Source of the DNA: Cohnella sp. SGD-V74
Lineage (GTDB): Bacteria > Bacillota > Bacilli > Paenibacillales > Paenibacillaceae
DNA: 64,000 nucleotides
Assembly (NCBI RefSeq): GCF_003001675.1
Contig: NZ_PVYW01000002.1
Coordinates: forward strand, 62,001-126,000
Direction: 5' to 3'
The notes beneath the pieces were generated by a model. The model did not search any database. It was not told the DNA's origin and saw only the letters and a program-made list of their open reading frames with translations. Both the position numbers and the translations under genes were made by a program. Of the stretch, positions 1 through 7,200 are shown one piece after another (the first letter of the stretch is position 1; each line of letters starts with the position of its first letter).

Positions 1-295
1 CCGCTTCCTCCAACGACAGCCGGTAGACGTCCATATGATAGAAAGGAAGCTTCGTCCCCTCGTATTCTTTAATAATCGTAAAAGTCGGGCTGTTCACGAT
101 GCCAGCCACGCCGAGCGCTGCCGCGTAGGCTTTGGCGAAATGCGTTTTCCCCGCGCCCAGGTCCCCGTCCATCGCCAGCACCGCCCCCGGAAACGCCAGC
201 TCGGCCAGCGCCTTCGCGAAAGCCCCCGTAGCCTGCTCGTTGGCGGCCTCCAGCTCGTACCGGTTCGACGGGTCTCCCGTCCGATTCGAATGCAT
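1..295 (-). CDS. tsaE: TsaE, tRNA threonylcarbamoyladenosine ATPase subunit (3' part outside window)
   Basis: P-loop ATPase that works with TsaB and TsaD to make N6-threonylcarbamoyladenosine (t6A) at position 37 of ANN-decoding tRNAs in the cytoplasm. The minus-strand reading starts MHSNRTGDPSNRYELEAANE, has the Walker A motif GDLGAGKTHFAKA at about residues 50-62 and the family block NSPTFTIIKEYEG, then HMDVYRL. About 98 codons are seen; the C-terminus with the Walker B region lies beyond base 1. The ATG at 295 follows the thiL stop (299-301) by 3 nt, so the two genes are in one operon, the usual thiL-tsaE-tsaB order of Bacillota. The family assignment is firm from the motifs. Confidence 0.93.
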   Translation of the reverse strand, partial: MHSNRTGDPSNRYELEAANEQATGAFAKALAELAFPGAVLAMDGDLGAGKTHFAKAYAAALGVAGIVNSPTFTIIKEYEGTKLPFYHMDVYRLSLEEA

Positions 296-298
296 GAT

Positions 299-1372
299 TC
301 ACACGGCCCCTTCGGCAAAATGATTGTATCCCCGCTTGGCCAGCGGCTTGCGCAGTCCTGTATCAGCTTCTTCCAGTTCCACGCCCGGCGGGCCTTCTTC
401 GACCTCTCCGACCACGAACAGCGGAATGCCCTCCGCCCGCAATCGCTCGCGCAGCTCCTGCTCGCAGCTCTTGTCCGCTGTTCCGAGCAGCACGTAGTCC
501 TCGCCTCCGAACAGTGCCAAGTCTGTCGCGCGCAATCCGTTGTCCCCCGCATACGCGGACAGTCCACCTGACAAGGGCAGCAGCTTCTCCTTCAGCACCA
601 GCCGAACGCCCGATGCCTCGGCAAGCTCCCAAGCCTCGCTCGCCACGCCGTCGCTGACGTCGTTCAAGGAGGTACCCCAACCCGTCTCTGCCAAAATCCG
701 TCCGGCCTTCACCGACGGAACGGGACGGCGATGGGCCTGCGCGAGCCTTGGCGGAAGCAGTGCGGCCAACCTGTCGCGCTTCGCTCCCTCCGCCGCGGCA
801 ATCCGCTGCAAGGCGTGCAAACCTGCGGCCGACAAGCCCGTCGGGCCGGTCAGAAATACCGCCTGGCCCGGCCTCGCCCCGGAGCGGCGGATCGCCCGTC
901 CGGCTTCGACCGCGCCGATAACCGTAACGGCTACGACAAGATCTTGCGGAGCGGAAGTCGTATCCCCGCCGATAACGGCCACTCCGTAGTGTTCGGCGCA
1001 TTCGTACAACCCGTCGTACAAGCGCCGCATCCGTTCCTCGCTCCAAGCCGGAGGCACGCAGACGGACACGAGAGCGAACTTCGGCTCGCCGCCCATGGCG
1101 GCAATGTCGCTGACGTTGGCCGCCAGCGCCTTGTAGCCGACGTCGGCCTCCCCCATCGTCGCGTCGAGGAAGTGAACCTGCTCGACCATCGTATCCGCGG
1201 CGACAAGCCATTCCCGGCCAGGTCCTTCGCCCGCCACGATCGCCGCATCGTCTCCGATGCCGAGCACAACGCCGGAACGAGCCAGAAAATCGGCCGTCTG
1301 GCGGCCTTCCGTCCAGAGTCGGATGCGTCCGAATTCGTCCAATGACGGCACGGCGCTACCCCATTTCCTCAT
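299..1372 (-). CDS. thiL: Thiamine-monophosphate kinase ThiL
   Basis: Phosphorylates thiamine monophosphate to thiamine pyrophosphate with ATP, last step of thiamine cofactor synthesis. The protein of about 357 residues begins MRKWGSAVPSLDEFGRIRL and shows the PurM/ThiL hallmarks: GIGDDAAIV near residue 40, DTMVEQVHF, the Mg-binding NVSDIAAMGG segment, GGDTT near 130, LNDVSDGVASEAWELA and the C-terminal FGGEDYVLLG. The open frame extends upstream to 1468, but ATG 1372 is preceded by AGGA about 6 nt away and gives the normal family start, so I chose it. A TATAAT hexamer lies at 1388-1383 on the same strand but is too close to the start to be called confidently as the -10. Confidence 0.93.
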   Translation of the reverse strand: MRKWGSAVPSLDEFGRIRLWTEGRQTADFLARSGVVLGIGDDAAIVAGEGPGREWLVAADTMVEQVHFLDATMGEADVGYKALAANVSDIAAMGGEPKFALVSVCVPPAWSEERMRRLYDGLYECAEHYGVAVIGGDTTSAPQDLVVAVTVIGAVEAGRAIRRSGARPGQAVFLTGPTGLSAAGLHALQRIAAAEGAKRDRLAALLPPRLAQAHRRPVPSVKAGRILAETGWGTSLNDVSDGVASEAWELAEASGVRLVLKEKLLPLSGGLSAYAGDNGLRATDLALFGGEDYVLLGTADKSCEQELRERLRAEGIPLFVVGEVEEGPPGVELEEADTGLRKPLAKRGYNHFAEGAV

Positions 1373-1619
1373 TATTGTCCTAATTATATCGGGGTGCGCC
1401 CGAACATGCAAAGACCGAGCCGGACGAACGAACCGGCTTTCTACGGTTGCGACTCTACCAATCGGCATTATGAGAAGAATATTATTTTGGACTCCGACGC
1501 CTTGGCTCGCCTAGATCCGTCATTCTCATAATTCGGGATGGCAGATTTTATGGCATGTTTTCGCCAATACGGGCTGATAGACTTTGAGATATTCCAAGCC
1601 AAGGGAGGAATCACGTTTC

Positions 1620-2348
1620 ATGAAGAAGTTCAACGCTAAAGGTTTGAAGAAGTCTCTGATGCTCGGTACGTTGGCGCTCGCGATCTCCGTTCCCGCGGGA
1701 GCCGGAGCCGTGTCCGCGGCCCCTGCAAGCAACGCGATTACGCAAGACCAGCTGTCGCAAATCGCCAGCCGGTTCGGCATAGATCTCAATTCGCTGCTCC
1801 AGCAAATCATGCAAGGTCAAGCTCCCGTCGTATCCAAACCGTCCACGGGCGGCGGCAATTCGGGAAGCGGCCAGGTTACGAAACCAGGCAAGCCTTCCCA
1901 GCCTTCTAAGCCTAGCACCGGAAACAACGGCAACACGGGCAGCGGTAATACCGGCAACTCCGGCTCCGAAGTTTCCAACTCGGCGTTCGCGACGCAGGTC
2001 GTCACGCTCGTTAACCAGGAACGTGCGAAAGCGGGCCTGAAGCCGCTCGCGTCCACGAACGCCGCGCTGACGAAGATGGCGCTGGACAAAGCGAAGGACA
2101 TGTACAACAACGGCTACTTCGACCACAACTCGCCGACTTACGGTTCGCCGTTCGATATGATGAAGAAATACGGAATCAATTATCGTTACGCGGGAGAAAA
2201 TATCGCCAAAGGCCAGCGCACTCCGCAAGAGGTCATGAACGCCTGGATGAACAGCCCGGGCCACCGCGCGAACATTCTCAGCGCCAACTTCACGACGATC
2301 GGCGTCGCTTATTACAACGGCGTCTGGGTCCAAGAGTTTATTTCGTAG
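1620..2348 (+). CDS. Secreted CAP/SCP-domain protein (YkwD-like)
   Basis: Extracellular protein of the CAP (CRISP, antigen 5, PR-1) superfamily; the biochemical role of the bacterial YkwD/SafA-associated group is not settled. The 242-residue product has a signal peptide (MKKFNAKGLKKSLMLGTLAL... cleaved near AVSAAPA), a short helical block with the look of a LysM-like or spore-binding segment (TQDQLSQIASRFGIDLNSLL), a Gly/Ser/Asn/Pro linker at about residues 70-120 and a C-terminal CAP domain: FATQVVTLVNQERAKAGLKP, FDHNSPTYGSPFDMM, YAGENIAKG and MNSPGHRANIL, which carry the usual His/Glu pocket. Start ATG 1620 has GGGAGGA about 11 nt upstream. It is immediately followed by a 217-bp palindromic element that probably also ends transcription. 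Confidence 0.85.
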   Translation: MKKFNAKGLKKSLMLGTLALAISVPAGAGAVSAAPASNAITQDQLSQIASRFGIDLNSLLQQIMQGQAPVVSKPSTGGGNSGSGQVTKPGKPSQPSKPSTGNNGNTGSGNTGNSGSEVSNSAFATQVVTLVNQERAKAGLKPLASTNAALTKMALDKAKDMYNNGYFDHNSPTYGSPFDMMKKYGINYRYAGENIAKGQRTPQEVMNAWMNSPGHRANILSANFTTIGVAYYNGVWVQEFIS

Positions 2349-2355
2349 AAATGAC

Positions 2356-2572
2356 GGGGCTGTTCCATAAGCACTTTAAGTTGCTGTGAAAGATAATCGA
2401 TGAACAAGGTGCAAGGGGGATGTACCTCCTTCCGATGCTATACGCTCCTGAAACCTGAATGGGTAAACCCGTGATAAGGTGGTTTCAGAAGCGTATGAGG
2501 CATTCTCCAGGAGGTACATCCCCCTTCTTTGTCTATCGATCTTCTCAGCAACTCTGCTTATGGAACAGCCCC
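2356..2572. repeat. About 217-bp self-complementary element, copy A (MITE-like or structured RNA)
   Basis: The ends are a perfect 18-bp inverted repeat, GGGGCTGTTCCATAAGCA (2356-2373) and its complement (2555-2572). The arms keep pairing inward: AGTTGCTG (2389-) with CAGCAACT, GGGGATGTACCTCCT (2416-2430) with AGGAGGTACATCCCC (2509-2524), ATACGCTCCTGAAACC with the segment around 2473-2496, and a central GGGtaaaCCC. A homologous element lies at 60254-60471. The element starts 8 bases after the stop of the CAP-domain gene and lies upstream of arsR. No coding capacity is seen. It could be a MITE, a large terminator or an RNA; no clear target duplication is visible. Confidence 0.75.
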
Positions 2573-2599
2573 TTTCGTCCAGCGAATAAGGGCTTACAT

Positions 2600-2646
2600 T
2601 TGATTTTATCGAACGGATGATTATAATTAGGTTTAAAAGATTAAAC
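2600..2646 (+). promoter_or_regulatory. arsR-family gene promoter with inverted-repeat operator
   Basis: TTGATT (2600-2605), 16-bp spacer, TATAAT (2622-2627). Just downstream is the inverted repeat GTTTAA-aaga-TTAAAC (2631-2646) at the expected transcription start, a typical place for autorepression. The half-site GTTTAA(AC) recurs in the spacer of the next promoter. Confidence 0.6.
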
Positions 2647-2669
2647 GAATGAACGAAAGGATGGAGCGC

Positions 2670-2993
2670 ATGAGCGAAAACACCGAGCAAATTTTGCAGC
2701 AATTCAAAGAGTGCATCCCACTGCTGGAAGTGCTGACGGATGGAAACCGTCAAGCGATTATTATGCTGCTGGCGCAGAACAAATCGGGACTTCACGTTAA
2801 TGCGATCGCAAGCCATATCGATTTGTCCAGACCGGCCGTCTCCCATCATTTGAAGGTGCTGAAGCAGTCCGGTTTCATTACCTCCGAGAAAAAAGGCGTC
2901 GAAAATTATTACGTATTGACCGTCCGCCAACCGCTTGAACGGCTCAAAACGTTAATTGCCGCCGTCGAAGCCGAGTGCGACGGATCTCGGTAA
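2670..2993 (+). CDS. ArsR/SmtB-family transcriptional regulator
   Basis: Small winged-helix repressor, 107 residues from ATG 2670. The HTH is clear: VNAIASHIDLSRPAVSHHLKVLKQSGFI, followed by the wing EKKGVENYYVL. No CxC metal site of the ArsR/CadC type is present, so sensing is probably of a non-metal signal (redox or small molecule). In-frame ATGs at 2649 and 2661 exist; ATG 2670 is best placed relative to the GGATGGAG purine stretch, but the start is not certain. It precedes an MDR-family oxidoreductase in the same direction and both promoters carry GTTTAA-type inverted repeats, so local control of that enzyme is likely. Confidence 0.85.
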   Translation: MSENTEQILQQFKECIPLLEVLTDGNRQAIIMLLAQNKSGLHVNAIASHIDLSRPAVSHHLKVLKQSGFITSEKKGVENYYVLTVRQPLERLKTLIAAVEAECDGSR

Positions 2994-3046
2994 CTTGCCG
3001 GCACGTTTAAGGCGAATCGCGTAGAGCACCTTATTTTTTTATACGA

Positions 3047-3085
3047 TTGGTCGATCAGTTTAAACCAATAATCCAAACAGGAGTG
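3047..3085 (+). promoter_or_regulatory. Promoter of the MDR oxidoreductase with GTTTAAAC operator candidate
   Basis: TTGGTC (3047-3052), 16-bp spacer and TAATCC (3069-3074); the palindrome GTTTAAAC (3058-3065) lies in the spacer and matches the half-site of the arsR operator at 2631-2646. The ribosome binding site AGGAGTG follows at 3080. Hexamers are weak, so the promoter is a candidate. Confidence 0.4.
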
Positions 3086-3093
3086 ATTATATT

Positions 3094-4095
3094 ATGAAGG
3101 CCATAACCATTGAGAAATACGGAAAACATGTCCCGCTGAATATGACGGAGCAACCGATGCCCGAGATCGGAGAACAGGACGTGCTCGTGGAAATTCATGC
3201 AGCCAGCTTAAATCCGATCGACTTTAAGATTAAGGAAGGGAAAGTCAAACTTCTGCTGAATTACAAGTTTCCTCTCATCTTGGGCAATGACTTCTCCGGA
3301 GTTGTCGTGAAAGTCGGCGAACGGGTGAGTGCCTTCAAGCCCGGGGATGAAGTGTACGGGAGACCCCGCAAAACCCGCATCGGCACGCTGGCGGAATTTA
3401 TCGCCGTTCACGAGGATGATATTGCGCTGAAACCGCGCAATCTGAGCTTCGAAGAAGCGGCCTCGATCCCGCTCGTCGGACTGACGACTTACCAAGCTTT
3501 TTCCGATATTTTAGACCTGCAGAGAGGTCAAAAAATATTGATTCACGCAGGCGCGGGAGGCGTAGGCACCTTCGCCATTCAGATGGCCAAGCTGATGGGA
3601 GCTTACGTCGCTACGACCGCAAGCGAAAAAGGTTACGACCTGGTCAAATCGCTGGGCGCCGATCTGATCGTGAATTATCGCGAGGAAAACTTTGAAGATA
3701 AGCTTGCCGATTACGACGCCGTTTACGATACTTTAGGAGGAGCCGCCTTGGAAAAGTCGTTCCGCGTCCTGAAGCCGGGCGGGCAGATCGTATCGATCTC
3801 CGGCATGCCGAACGCCAGATTCGGAAAAGAGGAAAAGTTAGGCTGGATGAAGACCGCAATTTTGTCGCTCGTTAGCCGCAAGCTCACAGCTCTTGAGAAG
3901 AAGACCCGAACGAAATACCATTTCCTGTTCATGAAACCGAGCGGAGCGCAATTAAACATTTTGAAGGAATGGATTGAAGAAGGCCGCATTAAACCGATTG
4001 TCGATAAAGTGTATTCTTTGCAAGAGGCCGGACAAGCGTTTCAATATCTGGAAAGCGGCAGGGCCAAAGGCAAGGTTATCGTTAAAATCAAATAA
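3094..4095 (+). CDS. NADP-dependent MDR oxidoreductase (quinone-reductase-like)
   Basis: Medium-chain dehydrogenase/reductase, 333 residues, zinc-independent quinone oxidoreductase type: reduces quinones or activated double bonds with NADPH. Seen: N-terminal GroES-like fold with NPIDFKIKEGK and LGNDFSGVVVKVG, the Rossmann motif HAGAGGVGTFAIQMAK at about residues 150-165, then NYREENF and the C-terminal GRAKGKVIVKIK that is typical of the group. No structural or catalytic zinc cysteines are present. RBS AGGAGTG precedes ATG 3094. It follows the ArsR-family gene and is probably its target. Substrate cannot be read from the sequence. Confidence 0.88.
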   Translation: MKAITIEKYGKHVPLNMTEQPMPEIGEQDVLVEIHAASLNPIDFKIKEGKVKLLLNYKFPLILGNDFSGVVVKVGERVSAFKPGDEVYGRPRKTRIGTLAEFIAVHEDDIALKPRNLSFEEAASIPLVGLTTYQAFSDILDLQRGQKILIHAGAGGVGTFAIQMAKLMGAYVATTASEKGYDLVKSLGADLIVNYREENFEDKLADYDAVYDTLGGAALEKSFRVLKPGGQIVSISGMPNARFGKEEKLGWMKTAILSLVSRKLTALEKKTRTKYHFLFMKPSGAQLNILKEWIEEGRIKPIVDKVYSLQEAGQAFQYLESGRAKGKVIVKIK

Positions 4096-4200
4096 ATATT
4101 GAAAATTCTCTACAAGGTGCTTACCGCAGAAGCGGAGGGAAGAGCTGGATGAGGCCGTTGCATGCTGCACATACAAATTGAATTAAAAAGGCTTGGCGCA

Positions 4201-4256
4201 CGAAGGGACGTACCTCAAGTCATCTACCCGGCTGACCAAAGTACGTCCCTCGCTTC
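4201..4256. terminator. Bidirectional hairpin between convergent genes
   Basis: GAAGGGACGTAC (4202-4213) pairs with GTACGTCCC plus CGCTTC (4241-4256) across a 27-nt loop, between the stop of the oxidoreductase (4095) and the stop of the SLH gene (4285, opposite strand). There is no long T tract, so it is a candidate terminator or an isolated repeat. Confidence 0.45.
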
Positions 4257-4284
4257 TCCCCTAAACCTTTACCGCATCTTCAAC

Positions 4285-7200
4285 TTACTTCATTTCGATC
4301 AGCTCCGACTTTTGCAGCAGCCTCTGAACGATCGCCGCAACCTCCGCGCGGGTCATGTTGGCCTTAGGGGCAAGCGTATCCGCGCTTCTGCCTGTTACGA
4401 TGCCGGCGTCTACGCTGCTCGAAACGCCATTCTGCGCCCATTTGGCTACCTTGGCCGCATCTCCGAAAGGATGCAGCACCGCGTCTGCAGATTTGGCCGA
4501 CAATGTATCTGCCAATCCGGTGAGCACCATCGCTTTGGACAGAATCAGCATCGCTTGTTCGCGGGTGATTTTGTCTTGCGGACGGAAGGTGCCGTCTTGG
4601 AAGCCGTCAATCAGTTGATACGCATACGCCGTGTTGATTACGCCGCTATACCAGTCCGATGCTTTTACATCGGAGAAGGCCGTAGGGCCGTTTTCCGGCT
4701 TAAGCCCCAGTCCGCGTACGAGAATGGCTGCGAACTCGGCGCGGGTAATGTCCCGATTCGGAGTGAACTTGCCGCCTCCCGTTCCGTCGATGACCATCCG
4801 CGAGCCCATGTCATTCACTGCGGACTTCGCCCAGTGCTTCGCGACGTCGCTGAACTCAATCGGATTCCAGACGACGGCGTACGTGCTGTTGGTCAAGCTG
4901 TTGATCTTGGCAAAATATCTCGCGCCGTTCTTGGTCACCTGTGTCGGCACATGACGCACCGAACCGTCCGCCTCGATCACGACGCCCGTCGTAATCTTGT
5001 TCGGGTCGATTCCGTCCGGAATGGCGACCGTTCTCTCGACGTACGCATTAAACTTCGTTACGGTAGTCGTTTGGCTGCCGTAGACCGCTGTAATATTGAA
5101 CTCGAGCGGCGGCATAACGAGCGAGAACGTCCCTTTCTCCGCCGCGTTCTCCGCAAGCTTGACCGTCTCTGCCGCAGAGGCGGATATTTCAATCCGCACT
5201 TTGATGTCCGCCAGATTGGCCGGCTTGCCGAGCTGCGAGAAGATGGCGTCGATGTTGATTTCGTGAGCCGGGATCGTATAGGTTGCGTTGTCTGTTTGGA
5301 GAACGAGAACCGCTTCCTTGTTCTCCATGTTTTTGATCATTTGGCCGTTCAGTTCGCCAATGATGACGTCCGATTTCGTTTTGACCGGAATCGTCACGAC
5401 AGCGCCTTGACCTTCGGCGGCCAGCTTGTCGTCCAGCTTCTTCTGGTCAACGGCTATTGTAAGGAGAGTTTGGTCGTTGCGCTTGCCGGTCGTAGCCGTT
5501 CCGGCGCTTTCCTCCTTGCCGTTCACCAGCACGATAACGGCCTCTTCGTTCGAGCTGCCGGACGAAGTTGTTCCTCCTCCAGCTCCGCCGTTGCCGCCGG
5601 AATCGCCGCCCGAGTTGCCTCCGTTGCCGCCGGTCGGAGCGCTCGGAACGACGGCGGAAGATGCGGTCGAAGCCGCACTGCTGCCCGCTGCGTTAATCGC
5701 CTTCACCGTGAACGTATAGCTCGTGCCGTTGGTCAAGCCCGTAATTGTGATTGGGCTGGACGCTCCGGTCGCCGTTAATCCTCCGGGCTGGGATGTAACG
5801 ATGTATCCCGTGATCGGATTGCCCCCGTCATCAACCGGCGGAGTAAAGCTGATCGTCGCTTGTCCGTTCCCGGCGGCGGCAGCCACATTCGTCGGCGCTG
5901 CCGGGGACCCGGCCGGCGCTGTCGGAGTAACGCTTGTCGACGGCGTCGATTCAGGGGAATCCCCAACGCTGTTCGTCGCAACGACCTTGAACGTGTAGGG
6001 CGTGTCGTTCGTCAAACCTGTAACTGTAATCGGGCCGGTTGTCCCCGTTGCCGTTATTCCTCCCGGTTCGGAGATAACCTTGTAGCCTGTAATCGCGCTG
6101 CCCCCGTTGTTCGCCGGAGGCGTAAAGCTGACCGTCGCTTCTCCATTGCCGGCGACGGCAGTCACTCCTGTCGGCGCATCCGGCGGCGCCAAAGGCGTAA
6201 CGCTTGCCGAAGGTGCCGACTGCGGAGAATTTCCGACGCCGTTCACGGCGACAACGGTAAAGGTGTACGTCGTACCATTCGTCAGTCCTGTAACGGTAAT
6301 CGGACTGGTCGTCCCCGTTGCCGTCAATCCTTCCGGTTGAGACGTGATGATATACCCCGTAATTGGATTGCCTCCGTCGGTTGCCGGCGGCGTAAAGCTG
6401 ATCGTTGCTTGACCGTTTCCGGCGACAGCAGTCACATTTGTCGGCGAACCGGGCGATCCGATTGGCGCAGTCGGCGTAACGCTTGTCGAGGCCGCCGATT
6501 CCGGAGAGTCTCCAACGCTGTTCGCGGCAACGACCTTGAACGTATACGCCGTTCCGTTCGTTAAGCCTGTAATCGTGATCGGACTGGTCGTTCCTGTTGC
6601 CATTAGCCCTCCCGGCTGGGAGATAACCTTGTATCCGGTAATCGGACTGCCTCCGTCGCTCAGCGGCGGCGTAAAACTTACCGTTGCCTGGCCGTTTCCG
6701 GCAACGGCGGCCACTCCCGTCGGAGCGTCCGGTACAGTTGCGCTGCCCCCACCGTTTTCAGGTGTAAAATACAGCGTCTTAACCGCACCATCCGGCCATA
6801 CACGCACCTGCACCGTCTGTGTTCCGCTAAAGGTCGGCGGGTCCCACTCCTCATAGAATGTCCAGGTCTCGCCGCCATCCGTTGAGTATTCCATTGAGCC
6901 GTTCGCGCCCACAATCATGTTCGTCTCGTCATTCGCTGTTACGTTCGGTGCAGCCGGCGGCTCCGAAAACGATACTCCCTTCGACGCACCTGCGGGCACT
7001 CCATTTGCCGCCGCAACACGTACCATTACATAAACAAATCCGTTAAAAATTGGGGGATTCGCCGAATTATAAAGCCTCCACGTATTACCATTATTCGTTG
7101 AATACTCCATCGTGTCGTCCGCGCCCTCAAGCAGGTTCGTATCATCGTTCGCCGTTACGCCCGGCGCTTCCGGATTCTCCGTAAACGTTAGCGCAGTTGT

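Noticed and set aside
1383-1388. TATAAT on the minus strand before thiL as a promoter
   Set aside because: With the chosen start the transcript would begin at or after the ribosome binding site, so it is probably fortuitous or serves another start.
4162-5778. 538-codon plus-strand frame opposite the SLH gene
   Set aside because: Antisense frame of the well-supported SLH domain region.
5645-6735. CRISPR-like periodicity
   Set aside because: The repeats are coding FnIII modules of about 280 bp, not short direct repeats with unique spacers; no CRISPR array or cas gene was seen.
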